Source of the DNA: an uncultured Roseburia sp. | Lineage (GTDB): Bacteria; Bacillota; Clostridia; Lachnospirales; Lachnospiraceae | Reading direction: 5' to 3' | DNA: 64,000 bases | Assembly: GCA_947062675.1 (NCBI GenBank) | Contig: CAMSQM010000013.1 | Span: forward strand, 1-64,000 | Shown: one piece after another, positions 15,967-25,446 of the stretch | Layout: each line of letters starts with the position of its first letter | Numbering within the stretch: the stretch's first letter is position 1 | The notes under the pieces: generated by a model | Databases searched by the model: none | Told to the model about the DNA's origin: nothing | What the model saw: only the letters and a program-made list of their open reading frames with translations | Position numbers and translations under genes: made by a program

Positions 15967-16014
15967 ATAATCCACAAAAACAGCCTGAAATCTGAAAAAC
16001 AGGAAAGGACGCGT

Positions 16015-16296
16015 ATGAATTACGACTTTTTAGGAAATAATCCGATGCTTGCAAACATGTCCCCGGAAAAACTGCAATTTCTGATGAACTTCGCCGGAAG
16101 CCGGAAGCCGACGGAAATGAAGGATATGATGCCGTTTCTTCTGTCGGCAATGAATTCCGCGAAATCAAAAGATATCCAGTTTTCAGACACGGAAACAGAC
16201 CTTCTGTTCTCCGTCCTGAAGCAGAACATGTCCCCGGAGGAGGCACAGAAAGCAGACAAAATCATCCGGATGATGCGGGAGCGGAGGGGCGGCTGA
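16015..16296 (+). CDS. Unknown 93-aa helical protein
   Basis: Not recognised. MNYDFLGNNPMLANMSPEKLQFLMNFAG starts the product and MSPEEAQKADKIIRMMRERRGG ends it. SPEKLQFL and SPEEAQKA are two similar Ser-Pro-Glu helix starts, suggesting a pair of related helices. It is soluble, charged and Met-rich (like its upstream neighbour), with no Cys. AGGAAAGGACGCGT lies before the ATG. Convergent with the gene at 16338, 41 bases away; only a weak hairpin (GGCT-GAC-AGCC) followed by seven T residues is seen between them. Confidence 0.78.
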   Translation: MNYDFLGNNPMLANMSPEKLQFLMNFAGSRKPTEMKDMMPFLLSAMNSAKSKDIQFSDTETDLLFSVLKQNMSPEEAQKADKIIRMMRERRGG

Positions 16297-16337
16297 CAGC
16301 CACTCTTTTTTTCAGAGCCCGCCCGCCTGCATCAGCG

Positions 16338-17675
16338 CTACCAGATCGAGGCCACTTCCACCTCAAGCAGCTTGTCAATCGGGGACGGGCTCATACCGTT
16401 CCCGTCCGTTCCCTCGAAATATTTCCGACTGGCAGATTCAAAAAGCACATAGACATGTTCCCCCGCGATCGCAATCTCCTCCGAACACGGAGGCATCTCC
16501 ACCCTGATCTCCGGCGCATTCGGCTTCCGCGTCAGCATCAGAAGCGAGGAATACACCTTCAGGTAAGAGGAATTGTTCCTGCCATAGGAAGTGCTGAGAT
16601 AAACCGCCCCCTCCCCGTCAAACGCAATCCCCTGCACCCTGCTCGGAATGTGATAGCTGCCCAGGGATACGAGCGTATCCTCCGCAGCGTCATAGCTGTA
16701 CGAGAGCATCTGGGAATTAAAAAGCTTTGTGTGCGTGGCCACCCAGATCCTCCCGCCGTAACAGGTAATGCACGACGGCGTATTGCGAATTTTATATTCC
16801 TCCGAAAATCCGGATGCATCGACACTTCCTCCCGGCATCTCTTCCACAATCTCCAGAATGCCCGCATAAGACATCCTCTCCAGCGTGTTCGAGCCGGAAT
16901 GGCAGATCCAGACATTCTCTCCGTCAAAGGCAATCCCGCCAAGATGACTATTCTTTTTCATTCGAAGTGTTGCCAGATACGCTCCGCTCTCCCTGTCAAA
17001 AATCATCAGAGACCCGGCCACACCGGAATCCTCCGCATATGAAGTGATCAGAATCAGCTCCGGCGTAAAGCACAGCCCCTGCACGCACTGTCCCTCGCTG
17101 CCGATGAGATCCCGCAGATAATCCTTCTCCCTCGTGGACGGCATCCCGGGAATCGCCATCCCGTCCAGAAAGCCGTAACTGCACTCTTTTAATTCCCTGT
17201 AATTCCCACTCAGAACTCCCCCGGATCTGTAGGGATACATCTCAACACTGTAACTGCTGTCAACCACATCGGTCCACTTTGCATACAAAACCAGATTTCC
17301 GGCATGTTCGCGGCGGATCTCCGTGATCTTATGCGTGAAAGCGCCATCTGTATACCAGCCCGCAAAATTATATCCCTCCCGCACCGGCACGTCCGGAACA
17401 AACGGCAGAGACTCACCTGTCAGAAACTCCGGATTGTGATCACTGTTCCTGCCGCCGTCCAGAACATAATACAGGTGAATGTCTGTACTATCCGGATTCA
17501 TATGCGGCTCTCTCCCGGATCTTTCCGGAAATCCGGGAAAAAACCTGCGCTCAAAGCCATTCGCCGGGACGTAGACCAGCCCGCGATCAAGCATACAGGC
17601 TCTCATCATCCCCGGATCATTCAGAAGGAGGACAAAAATGTAACATACCACAAAAAATTCCCTGTGCAGTTTCAT
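16338..17675 (-). CDS. Exported protein with InlB B-repeat and beta-propeller-like region
   Basis: A hydrophobic segment (FFVVCYIFVLLL at about 6-17) acts as signal or anchor. One InlB B-repeat (Listeria-Bacteroides type) lies at about 85-135, with VREGYNFAGWYTDGAFTHKI and LVLYAKWT. Residues about 150-440 hold repeated blade-like strings such as GIAFDGENVWICHSGSNTL and GGRIWVATHTKL, typical of a seven-bladed propeller. The protein is therefore likely extracytoplasmic and may bind a ligand or surface, but the target is unknown. No LPXTG motif is visible. The track start (17798) overlaps the EF-G gene; AAAGGAGGAGAAA before the ATG at 17675 decides the start, giving 445 aa. It follows the EF-G gene by 31 bases. 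Confidence 0.82.
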   Translation of the reverse strand: MKLHREFFVVCYIFVLLLNDPGMMRACMLDRGLVYVPANGFERRFFPGFPERSGREPHMNPDSTDIHLYYVLDGGRNSDHNPEFLTGESLPFVPDVPVREGYNFAGWYTDGAFTHKITEIRREHAGNLVLYAKWTDVVDSSYSVEMYPYRSGGVLSGNYRELKECSYGFLDGMAIPGMPSTREKDYLRDLIGSEGQCVQGLCFTPELILITSYAEDSGVAGSLMIFDRESGAYLATLRMKKNSHLGGIAFDGENVWICHSGSNTLERMSYAGILEIVEEMPGGSVDASGFSEEYKIRNTPSCITCYGGRIWVATHTKLFNSQMLSYSYDAAEDTLVSLGSYHIPSRVQGIAFDGEGAVYLSTSYGRNNSSYLKVYSSLLMLTRKPNAPEIRVEMPPCSEEIAIAGEHVYVLFESASRKYFEGTDGNGMSPSPIDKLLEVEVASIW

Positions 17676-17706
17676 TTTCTCCTCCTTTCTGACTCTTCTG
17701 ACCTGT

Positions 17707-19797
17707 TTACTCCTCCTGGCTGTCCAGATTCGCGGCTCTCGCCTCCACTTCTTTCGCCTGAATCTCAGCCGGCGCCTGCTCATATCTCGCAAAATCAAAA
17801 GAAAACGTGCCGCTGCCGCCGGTCATCGAACGGATATCTGTATTATATCCGTATAATTCCATGTACGGGATATCCGCAACAATCTCCTGACAGCCGTGCT
17901 CCGCCGGATTCATGCCAAGGACGCGCCCGCGCCGTTTGTTCAGATCCCCCATAATATCGCCCGTGTATTTGTCCGGCACCACCACTTTCAGGGAAGCGAT
18001 CGGCTCTAACAGGACCGGGGAAGCCTGCATAAATCCCTTTTTGAACGCCTGAATCGTCGCCACCTTAAACGCCATCTCGGAGGAATCCACCGGATGGTAA
18101 GAACCGTCGTAGAGCACCGCTTTGACACCGACGACCGGATAAGCAGCCATCGGCCCTTTTATGACGGCTTCCTGCACACCCTTCTCCACCGCCGGGAAGT
18201 AATTCTTCGGAACAGCGCCGCCGACGACACACTGATCAAAGACATATGCCGTATCAAGATCACCGGACGGCTCAAAGGTCATTTTTACATGACCGTACTG
18301 TCCGTGTCCGCCGGACTGTTTTTTGTATTTGTACTCCACATCGGCTTTCTTCCGGATGGTCTCACGGAAAGCAACCCTTGGTTTTTTCAACTCTATATCC
18401 ACTTTGTAGCGGTCAAGCAGCTTGGCGGCAACAACATCCAGATGCTGATCACCCATGCCGTATATCAGGGTCTGGCCGTTCTCGCTGTCGTTGACCACCT
18501 TTAAAGTCAGATCCTCTGCCATCAGCTTCTGAAGCGACTGTGAGATCTTATCCTCGTCCCCCTTGTTCTTTGCCTTGTAGCGCTTGTACGTATAGGGTGT
18601 GGAAACAGACGTCCGGATATACACAACCGGGTTCGCTTTTGTGGACAGGGAATCTGTGGTAGCCACGGATGTCAGCTTCGCGAGCGCGCCGATATCCCCG
18701 GCATGCAGCTCTTTGACCTCCTCCGGCTTATTGCCGCGCATCACATAGAGCCTGCCGGTCTTTTCCTCCGTGTCCTTATGATGATTCAAAAGAACATCGT
18801 CCGTCTTTAACACCCCGGAATTGACCTTGATCAGGGAATATTTTCCAATAAAGGGGTCCGCAATTGTTTTAAAAACATAGGCGGATTTGGGTTTGGAAAA
18901 ATCATAATCCGCGTGGAACACCTCGTTGGTCTTTGCGTTGATCCCGGCACAGGCGCGTTTTTCCGGACTCGGGAGATATTTCACGATATCGACCATCAGC
19001 GTATACATTCCTCTGGCAAGAACATTCGAACCCATCAGCACCGGAACAATGCTTCCGTCCGCTACATTGACGCGCAGCGCCTGGCGGATCTCATCCTCGG
19101 AGAACTCCTCCCCGCTGAAATAGCGGTCCATAAATTCCTCGCTCGTCTCCGCTACCGCCTCCATCAGTGCTTCCCTGCAGAGCTGAAGGTTCTCTATGGA
19201 GTAATCGGGCACATCCGCCTTCACGACATCGCCCTTTTCTGTCCAGCGCTTTGCTCTCTGCTGCAGTACATTAACATAACCGACAAACTGTCCGTTCTCA
19301 CGGATGGGCAGATGAAACGGCGCGATATGTTTTCCGTACATTTCCTGAAGATCCGATACTACCTGACGGTAGCTGGCCTCGTCAATATCCATATCCGTGA
19401 CAAACACCATGCGCGGGAGCTTATATTTTTCACAGAGCTCCCATGCCTTCTTCGTTCCCACTTCAATACCGGCCTTGCCTGACACGACAATAATCGCCGC
19501 ATCTGCAACCGAGACCGCTTCCTCTGCCTCGCCGACAAAATCAAAAAAACCCGGCGTATCCAGAATGTTGATCTTTGTGTCCTCCCATGGAATCGGGATC
19601 ACGGAGGTGCTGATGGAAAAATGACGCTTTATTTCTTCTTTGTCATAATCACTGATTGTGTTGCCATCTGTGACCTTTCCCATGCGCGTTGTCATCCCCG
19701 CGAGATAAGCCATGGCCTCCACAAGGCTCGTCTTGCCGCATCCTCCGTGGCCGAGTAAGACCACATTGCGAATCTTGTCAGTTGTGTAAACATTCAT
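17707..19797 (-). CDS. Elongation factor G paralogue (EF-G-like GTPase)
   Basis: A full-length EF-G architecture of 696 aa: GTPase domain (1-280), then domains II to V. It is not the canonical FusA. The G1 motif is GHGGCGKTS instead of AHIDAGKTT, G3 is DTPGFFDF so the catalytic His of DTPGH is replaced by Phe, and G4 is TDMD instead of NKMD. Domain IV keeps GGHGQYGHVKM and VGGAVPKNY. This fits the EF-G2-like subgroup, whose role (a ribosome rescue, recycling or stress factor) is not settled. The primary fusA is presumably elsewhere. Its promoter is at 19874-19902, and the downstream surface-protein gene follows 31 bases after the stop. Confidence 0.9.
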   Translation of the reverse strand: MNVYTTDKIRNVVLLGHGGCGKTSLVEAMAYLAGMTTRMGKVTDGNTISDYDKEEIKRHFSISTSVIPIPWEDTKINILDTPGFFDFVGEAEEAVSVADAAIIVVSGKAGIEVGTKKAWELCEKYKLPRMVFVTDMDIDEASYRQVVSDLQEMYGKHIAPFHLPIRENGQFVGYVNVLQQRAKRWTEKGDVVKADVPDYSIENLQLCREALMEAVAETSEEFMDRYFSGEEFSEDEIRQALRVNVADGSIVPVLMGSNVLARGMYTLMVDIVKYLPSPEKRACAGINAKTNEVFHADYDFSKPKSAYVFKTIADPFIGKYSLIKVNSGVLKTDDVLLNHHKDTEEKTGRLYVMRGNKPEEVKELHAGDIGALAKLTSVATTDSLSTKANPVVYIRTSVSTPYTYKRYKAKNKGDEDKISQSLQKLMAEDLTLKVVNDSENGQTLIYGMGDQHLDVVAAKLLDRYKVDIELKKPRVAFRETIRKKADVEYKYKKQSGGHGQYGHVKMTFEPSGDLDTAYVFDQCVVGGAVPKNYFPAVEKGVQEAVIKGPMAAYPVVGVKAVLYDGSYHPVDSSEMAFKVATIQAFKKGFMQASPVLLEPIASLKVVVPDKYTGDIMGDLNKRRGRVLGMNPAEHGCQEIVADIPYMELYGYNTDIRSMTGGSGTFSFDFARYEQAPAEIQAKEVEARAANLDSQEE

Positions 19798-19873
19798 AGC
19801 AGGTCCTCCATATATTTATTATTCAAACCGTCAGAATCCGGTGAGACTGTTCTGCGATTTGCTGTATGTCTAT

Positions 19874-19902
19874 ATTTTACTAAATATTGTCCTTTATTAC
19901 AA
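19874..19902 (-). promoter_or_regulatory. Sigma-A promoter of the EF-G paralogue
   Basis: Minus strand TTGTAA, 17-base spacer, TAAAAT, about 75 bases before the ATG at 19797. Confidence 0.65.
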
Positions 19903-20048
19903 CTTATTTATTCAATTTAACGAATATTATTCTGAAAATACGTCTTATGTCATTACACACAGATTGTCACCGGACCTCTCTTTTTTCTCTTTATTTCCGC
20001 AGCAGAGCCGCGCGCCGGATTATTTAAGCCGGTTCAGGGGAAAAATCA

Positions 20049-20077
20049 TTGACAAACCCCGCCGGATATGCTACTTT
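20049..20077 (+). promoter_or_regulatory. Sigma-A promoter of the cold-shock gene
   Basis: TTGACA, a 17-base spacer and TACTTT. The ATG lies 55 bases further on. Confidence 0.75.
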
Positions 20078-20131
20078 GATTTCGTCACAGGAAATACTTA
20101 AGCTACTTATATGTATTGGAGGAGGGGTTTT

Positions 20132-20335
20132 ATGCAGCAGGGTACCGTAAAATGGTTCAACGCCAAGAAGGGGTATGGATTTATTTCAGATGAATCCGGC
20201 AATGACGTGTTTGTGCACTTTTCCGCACTGAACATGGACGGATTCAAAGAGCTGAAAGACGGCGAGCAGGTCGAGTTTGAGGTAACACAGGGCGCAAAAG
20301 GACCTCAGGCCGCCAATGTAACCCGTATTGCCTAG
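20132..20335 (+). CDS. Cold-shock domain protein
   Basis: Single-domain CspA/CspB-type RNA chaperone of 67 aa that binds single-stranded nucleic acid. [19 protein letters not shown] contains RNP1 (KGYGFIS), and [14 protein letters not shown] holds RNP2 (VFVHF). The track start at 20111 is upstream of the ribosome site; TTGGAGGAGGGGTTTT precedes the ATG at 20132. It has a single-gene transcript with its own promoter and terminator. Cold induction is likely from the family, but not shown by any sequence here. Confidence 0.95.
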   Translation: MQQGTVKWFNAKKGYGFISDESGNDVFVHFSALNMDGFKELKDGEQVEFEVTQGAKGPQAANVTRIA

Positions 20336-20353
20336 TAATCTGTACGGAAAAAC

Positions 20354-20392
20354 AAAAAATGCCCGCAGCGTGAGAACGCTGCGGGCATTTTT
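20354..20392. terminator. Bidirectional terminator (csp / araD)
   Basis: AAAAATGCCCGCAGCG-TGAGAA-CGCTGCGGGCATTTTT is a perfect 16-bp stem with A- and T-runs, shared by csp (+) and araD (-), which converge here. Confidence 0.93.
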
Positions 20393-20416
20393 CTGTTTTC
20401 CGCTCCGGGCATGCGG

Positions 20417-21115
20417 TCAGGATCCCTGACCATAGTATGCATCCGGCCCGTGTTTGCGGTAAAAATGTTTTTCCCTGATATTTTCCGGCGCCGGCAGCGC
20501 CCGTGGATTGATCAGCTCCGTGCTGCGCGCCATCCCGGCAACCACCTCAAGGACCACCGCGTTGTGCACTGCCTCCGCGGCGTCCTTCCCCCACGTAAAC
20601 GGTCCGTGATTCGCGCAGAGAACAGCCGGTGTGTACGCCGCCACAAGACCGCGCTCCTCAAATGTTTCAATGATCACCAGGCCGGTATTTTTTTCGTATG
20701 CCTCCTCCGTCTCCGCGGGAGTCAGATTCCTCGTACAGGGAACCGGCCCGGAAAAATAATCCGCATGCGTGGTGCCGTATACCGGGATATCCCTGCCAGC
20801 CTGCGCCCAGGCCACGGCTTCCGGTGAATGTGTGTGCACGATACCGCCTATATCCCGGTATTTTTTATACAGCTCTATATGAGTCGCCGTGTCGGAGGAC
20901 GGTCTGTAAGTTCCCTCGATCCGCTTCCCGCACAGATCCATTACAACCATATCCTCCGGCCGGAGCGCCTCATACGCCACACCGCTCGGTTTAATAATGA
21001 AGTAACCGCTCTCACGGTCCATGCCGCTCACATTCCCCCATGTATATGTGACAAGCCCGCGGCGGGAAAGCTCCATATTTGCCTCATAAACCTGCTTTTT
21101 TAAATCCTCTAACAT
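20417..21115 (-). CDS. araD: L-ribulose-5-phosphate 4-epimerase
   Basis: Converts L-ribulose-5-phosphate to D-xylulose-5-phosphate using Zn2+, the last step of L-arabinose entry into the pentose phosphate pathway. It has the class II aldolase fold: [20 protein letters not shown] near 25-45, [12 protein letters not shown] (zinc-binding His pair), and YGTTHADYF (third His region). At 232 aa the length is as expected. The ATG at 21115 lies five bases from GGAGG, while the next upstream ATG is too close. It is last in the pentose operon, following tkt C by about 50 bases and ending at a bidirectional terminator. Confidence 0.95.
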   Translation of the reverse strand: MLEDLKKQVYEANMELSRRGLVTYTWGNVSGMDRESGYFIIKPSGVAYEALRPEDMVVMDLCGKRIEGTYRPSSDTATHIELYKKYRDIGGIVHTHSPEAVAWAQAGRDIPVYGTTHADYFSGPVPCTRNLTPAETEEAYEKNTGLVIIETFEERGLVAAYTPAVLCANHGPFTWGKDAAEAVHNAVVLEVVAGMARSTELINPRALPAPENIREKHFYRKHGPDAYYGQGS

Positions 21116-21169
21116 CATTTCCTCCACACACCCTGTCCGTACTCATCAGGGTGCGCGCAATTTCTTCTT

Positions 21170-22114
21170 TTACTTTCCCAGCTCTGCCGCGACACGGTTC
21201 ACAATTCCCTCCGCGTCCAGCCCGTATTTGTGAATCAGCTCCTTTGCCGGACCGGATTCACCGAACACATCGTTGATGCCGATTCTTGTAAGCTTTGCCG
21301 GACACTTTTCACAGAGAACTTCCGCAACAGCCGCGCCGAGCCCTCCCACAACGGAGTGTTCTTCCACGGTAAAAATCCGCCCTGTTTTTTCAGCCGCCTC
21401 AATGACAAGCTCCTCGTCAATCGGTTTGATTGTGTGAATATTGACGACCTGTGCGCTGATCCCTCTTTCCGCAAGTGTCTCCGCCGCGGAAAGCGCCTCG
21501 CACACACACAGTCCGGTCGCAAATATCGTACAGTCCGACCCGTCGCGCAGTCTGATCCCTTTTCCCGTCTCAAATCTGTAGTCCGGCCTGTCATTGATCA
21601 CCGGAACCGCCAGCCTTCCAAAGCGAAGATATACCGGCCCGTCATACTCAAAAGCGGCCCGCACCGCAGCGGAAGCCTCCACAGCGTCGGAAGGATTGAT
21701 CACAACCATCCCGGGTATCGCGCGCATCAGGGCAATATCTTCATTGCACTGATGACTCGCCCCGTCTTCCCCGACGGAAATACCCGCATGCGACGCCCCG
21801 ATTTTCACGTTCAGATGCGGATAACCGATGGTATTGCGCACCTGCTCGAAGGCACGTCCCGCGGCAAACATCGCAAAAGTGCTCACAAACGGTATATAGC
21901 CGCAGGTGGACATCCCGGCTGCAACGCACATCATATTTGCCTCCGCAATTCCACAGTCAATGTGGCGGTCAGGAAACGCCTTCTGAAAGACGCCCGTCCT
22001 GGTCGCTGCGGCGAGATCCGCATCCAGAACGACAAGATTTTCATGTTCTCTTCCAAGTTCCACCAGGGCGCTGCCGTAGCCGTCCCTGGTTGCCATCATT
22101 TTTATTTCTGACAC
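21170..22114 (-). CDS. Transketolase, C-terminal subunit
   Basis: Carries the pyrimidine-binding and C-terminal domains of transketolase, which the large single-chain enzyme has fused. ATRDGYGSALVELG starts it, CGIAEANMMCVAAGMS holds the thiamine-pyrophosphate-activating Glu region, and FVSTFAMFAAGRAFEQVRN follows. 314 aa. It overlaps the N-subunit gene by 13 bases and starts with GTG preceded by AGGTGAAG, so translation is coupled. Together they interconvert pentose and triose/hexose phosphates. Confidence 0.95.
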   Translation of the reverse strand: MSEIKMMATRDGYGSALVELGREHENLVVLDADLAAATRTGVFQKAFPDRHIDCGIAEANMMCVAAGMSTCGYIPFVSTFAMFAAGRAFEQVRNTIGYPHLNVKIGASHAGISVGEDGASHQCNEDIALMRAIPGMVVINPSDAVEASAAVRAAFEYDGPVYLRFGRLAVPVINDRPDYRFETGKGIRLRDGSDCTIFATGLCVCEALSAAETLAERGISAQVVNIHTIKPIDEELVIEAAEKTGRIFTVEEHSVVGGLGAAVAEVLCEKCPAKLTRIGINDVFGESGPAKELIHKYGLDAEGIVNRVAAELGK

Positions 22115-22938
22115 AGCGCTTCACCTGCCTTCCTCAGATCTTCCATCGCGACTGCGTACTCCGCGTCGCCCGGCGCTTTGCCATGCCAGTCGGCCACATT
22201 TTCCATAAAAGAAACCCCTTTTCCCTTTACCGTGCGTGCGATAATGGCGGTCGGCATTCCCTTTGTCGCCCGCGCCTCATCAAAAGCGCTCTTCAGATCA
22301 TCAAAATCATTCCCGTCAATTGTGATCACATGAAAATGAAAACTTCTGAACTTCTCATCAATCGGATACGGCGAACAGACCTCGTCAACCGGCCCGTCAA
22401 TCTGCAGATTATTGTTGTCCACAATCACGCAGAGATTATCAAGTTTGCGGAAACCGGAAAACATGGCCGCCTCCCAGATCTGTCCCTCCTGAATTTCCCC
22501 ATCTCCGCAGAGCACATAGACGCGGTAGTCTTTTTTCTGCATCTTTCCGGCCAGCGCCATTCCCGCCGCGCAGGAAAATCCCTGCCCCAGGGAACCGGAG
22601 GACATGTCCACCCCCGGAATATTTTTCATATCCGGATGCCCCTGAAGATAGGAGCCGGTATGGCGCAGAGTCAGAAGATCTTCCACGGGAAAAAAGCCGC
22701 GATGCGCCAGAGCCGCATACAGCCCCGGTGCAGTATGTCCTTTGGAGAGGACAAAACGGTCGCGGTCCTCTTTTTCCGGATCCGCCGGGTCAATATTCAT
22801 TTCCTCAAAATAAAGCCAGGTAAAAATATCTGCCGCAGACAGAGAGCCGCCCGGATGCCCCGCCCCGGCGCTGTGTACAGCCGACACAATCCCCTTGCGA
22901 ACTTCCAGGGCTGTTTTCTGAAGTTCTGACTTGTTCAT
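22102..22938 (-). CDS. Transketolase, N-terminal subunit
   Basis: Thiamine-pyrophosphate diphosphate-binding subunit. GHPGGSLSAADIFTWLYF, SKGHTAPGLYAAL and the TPP-Mg motif GDGEIQEGQIWEAAMFSGFRKLDNLCVIVDNN (with Mg-binding GDG..N) are clear. 278 aa is typical for the split form in Clostridia. AAGGAGAATATC precedes the ATG. It follows the transaldolase-like gene by 133 bases, with a small hairpin in the gap that is not a clear terminator. Confidence 0.95.
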   Translation of the reverse strand: MNKSELQKTALEVRKGIVSAVHSAGAGHPGGSLSAADIFTWLYFEEMNIDPADPEKEDRDRFVLSKGHTAPGLYAALAHRGFFPVEDLLTLRHTGSYLQGHPDMKNIPGVDMSSGSLGQGFSCAAGMALAGKMQKKDYRVYVLCGDGEIQEGQIWEAAMFSGFRKLDNLCVIVDNNNLQIDGPVDEVCSPYPIDEKFRSFHFHVITIDGNDFDDLKSAFDEARATKGMPTAIIARTVKGKGVSFMENVADWHGKAPGDAEYAVAMEDLRKAGEALCQK

Positions 22939-23071
22939 GATATTCTCCTTATACTTGCGTTATTAATTCAGTCTCTCAAATGTTATCCGAAGACCACAAA
23001 GCAGTCTTCTCTCTTTTCGTTTTTATCTGATCTTTCTATCCGGAAACCGCTTCCTCTCTGATCATGTTTCT

Positions 23072-23722
23072 TTATCCAAAAACTGCTCTGTAGTCCTCCT
23101 GGAATTTTTCGATTCCGGCGTCTGTCAGCGGGTGTTTTACCATCTGCTCGATAACCTTATAGGGAACCGTCGCGATATGGGCGCCGGCCAGCGCACAGTC
23201 GGTGACGTGAACGGGATGGCGGATGCTTGCCGCTATGATCTCTGTCTCAAGCCCGTAATTGTCAAAAATCTGTACAATATCCTCAATCAGATCCGTGCCG
23301 GTCATACTGATATCATCCAGTCTTCCCAGAAACGGAGAAACATATGTCGCGCCGGCCTTTGCCGCAAGCAGCGCCTGATTTGCTGAAAAAATCAGGGTCA
23401 CATTCGTTTTGATGCCTTCCGCTGCCAGGACTTTCACGGCCTTTAATCCCTCAGTTGTCATTGGAATTTTCACGACCATATTCGGATGTATCGCTGCAAT
23501 TTCGCGTCCTTCCCTGATCATGCCTTCCGCATCGACGGTTGTGGCTTTGACCTCGCCGCTGACGGGCCCGTCAACGATGGTTGTGATTTCTTTTATGACT
23601 TCGCTGAAATCCCGTCCTTCTTTCGCAATCAGGGATGGATTCGTGGTAACTCCGCAAATCACGCCCATATCGTTCGCCCTGCGGATATCGTCTACATTCG
23701 CTGTGTCAATGAAAAACTTCAT
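23072..23722 (-). CDS. Transaldolase-like fructose-6-phosphate aldolase
   Basis: TalC/Fsa-type class I aldolase of 217 aa. [33 protein letters not shown] and [16 protein letters not shown] (catalytic Lys in VVKIP) are typical. The track start is 18 codons too early; GGAGGAAAAATG decides 23722. The small Tal family acts either as transaldolase in the pentose phosphate pathway or as fructose-6-phosphate aldolase. The neighbours (kinase, transketolase, epimerase) favour the transaldolase role here, closing the non-oxidative pentose loop. Confidence 0.92.
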   Translation of the reverse strand: MKFFIDTANVDDIRRANDMGVICGVTTNPSLIAKEGRDFSEVIKEITTIVDGPVSGEVKATTVDAEGMIREGREIAAIHPNMVVKIPMTTEGLKAVKVLAAEGIKTNVTLIFSANQALLAAKAGATYVSPFLGRLDDISMTGTDLIEDIVQIFDNYGLETEIIAASIRHPVHVTDCALAGAHIATVPYKVIEQMVKHPLTDAGIEKFQEDYRAVFG

Positions 23723-23827
23723 TTTTCCTCCGTTCCGCCGCCTCTGCGGCCCTGTGTTCCTGCTGTGTACACACACATTTTTGGCACGTCTATCATATTC
23801 CTTTTTCTTTAAAAAATCAATAGGATA

Positions 23828-25426
23828 TTATAACGGGATTGTCTCAGCCGCGATCCGCTCAGCCGCAAGCGCTTTTTTATAATCCGCCAGATACCTGTCA
23901 AAACCGGCTGCGTCCTCCGGGTCCGGCTGCATCACGGTTCCTCTCTCTCCCTGAAAAACTTTTTCGCACAGATAGTGCTCCAGCGTTTCCCCTTCCTCTT
24001 TTGCCGCCATATAAGAGGCCAGCAGCGCCATTCCCCAGGGACCGCCCTCTCCCGCCGTCTCCATCACCGCAACCGGCGTGTTCACAGCCGCCGCGAGAAT
24101 CCCCTGTGCGACGCCTTTTGTCTTAAAAAGCCCGCCGTGTCCGTATATCCGGCTGGCTTCCACCCCTTCCTCTTTCAGCAGAATATCAAGACCGGATTTT
24201 AACGCTGCCAGTGAAGAATACAGGTGCGTCCTCATAAAACTGGCAAGTGTAAGGCGTGCGCCCGGTCTGCGCACAAACAGAGGCCTGCCCTCCTGTATAC
24301 CCATCACGGGTTCCCCGGAAATATAATTGTACGACAGAAGACCGCCGCAGTCCTTCTCCCCCTCGAGGGCCCTGTTGTAAAGCATTGCATAAAGCGCTTC
24401 CTTTTCCACCGGCACGCCCAGAAGCTCTGCAAATTCTGAAAAAAGACCGGTCCACGCATTCAGATCAGATGTGCAGTTATTGCAGTGCACCATGGCCACA
24501 TTATGACCACACGGTGTCGTGACCACATCGATCTCCTCATGCACTTCTTTCAGCGCCTGTTTCAGAACAACCATCGCAAAGACAGAAGTCCCGGCAGAGA
24601 CATTTCCAGTGCCGGGAGCCACTGAATTTGTCGCCACCATACCGGTACCGGCATCTCCCTCCGGCGGACACAGCGGTATCCCGGGGGCGAGATTCCCACT
24701 CACATCCAGAAGCTTCGCCCCGCCCGGTGTCAGAACTCCGGACGGCTCTCCCGCAATCCGCACCCCGGGCAGTATCTCTTCCGGTTTCCACGGATAATTT
24801 TTATCTGCAATAAGTTCCCGGAATTTTCCCAGCATATTCTGATCATAATTCTTCGTTTGCGCATCAATCGGAAACATACCGGACGCTTCCCCGATACCGG
24901 TGACCTTTTCCCCTGTCAGCGTCCAGTGAACATATCCTGCCAGTGTCGTCAGATAGCGGATATGCTCTGTATGTTCCTCCCCGTTTAAAACAGCCTGATA
25001 CAGGTGCGCGATACTCCAGCGCTGCGGAATATTAAACCGGAACGCCTCTGACAGCGCTGCCGCCGCCTCCGCTGTGTTCGTGTTTCTCCATGTCCGGAAC
25101 GGCACCAGAAGCCTTCCATCCCCGTCAAAAGCCATATAACCGTGCATCATGCCGGAAAACCCGATCGCCCGGAGCGTCTTTATGCGTACGCCATAGTTCT
25201 CAAGAACCTCTGCCGCAAGTCTGCCATAACAGTCCGCAAGCCCGCTCCACACAGCCTTCGTGCTGTAAGTCCAGATTCCATCTGCCAGCTGATTCTCCCA
25301 GTTATGCACGCCGGATGCAATGGGCGTGTGGAATTCATCCACCAGCACTGCTTTAATCCGGGTCGAGCCGAATTCAATGCCGAGAACTGCCCTGCCATCC
25401 CTGATCGTTTCTCTCACATTTTCCAT
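23828..25426 (-). CDS. FGGY-family carbohydrate kinase (ribulokinase/xylulokinase-like)
   Basis: Phosphorylates a pentulose, probably L-ribulose, given the downstream epimerase. [17 protein letters not shown] is the N-terminal ATP-domain start. [12 protein letters not shown] and [13 protein letters not shown] are in-family motifs, and [19 protein letters not shown] is the C-terminal FGGY region. The ATG at 25426 lies 6 bases from GGAG, while 25438 lacks a good site; the chosen product is 532 aa. A tandem 16-bp repeat lies just upstream, probably regulatory. The substrate is not proved by the sequence: xylulose or ribulose are both possible. It is the first gene of the pentose operon. Confidence 0.85.
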   Translation of the reverse strand: MENVRETIRDGRAVLGIEFGSTRIKAVLVDEFHTPIASGVHNWENQLADGIWTYSTKAVWSGLADCYGRLAAEVLENYGVRIKTLRAIGFSGMMHGYMAFDGDGRLLVPFRTWRNTNTAEAAAALSEAFRFNIPQRWSIAHLYQAVLNGEEHTEHIRYLTTLAGYVHWTLTGEKVTGIGEASGMFPIDAQTKNYDQNMLGKFRELIADKNYPWKPEEILPGVRIAGEPSGVLTPGGAKLLDVSGNLAPGIPLCPPEGDAGTGMVATNSVAPGTGNVSAGTSVFAMVVLKQALKEVHEEIDVVTTPCGHNVAMVHCNNCTSDLNAWTGLFSEFAELLGVPVEKEALYAMLYNRALEGEKDCGGLLSYNYISGEPVMGIQEGRPLFVRRPGARLTLASFMRTHLYSSLAALKSGLDILLKEEGVEASRIYGHGGLFKTKGVAQGILAAAVNTPVAVMETAGEGGPWGMALLASYMAAKEEGETLEHYLCEKVFQGERGTVMQPDPEDAAGFDRYLADYKKALAAERIAAETIPL

Positions 25427-25446
25427 TTTAATCTCCATTCCGGAGC

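Larger units (their letters stand above)
19798..20131. other. AT-rich divergent intergenic region (EF-G / csp)
   Basis: Holds the minus-strand promoter of the EF-G paralogue (19874-19902) and the plus-strand promoter of the cold-shock gene (20049-20077). The middle (19903-20040) is AT-rich with no credible gene; the 86-aa ORF in the track has no ribosome site. The cold-shock leader is only about 47 bases, shorter than the long leader of E. coli cspA. Confidence 0.65.

Noticed and set aside
22939-23071. Small GAAGAC/GTCTTC hairpin between the transaldolase-like and transketolase genes
   Set aside because: Six base pairs and no T-run; not enough for a terminator call.
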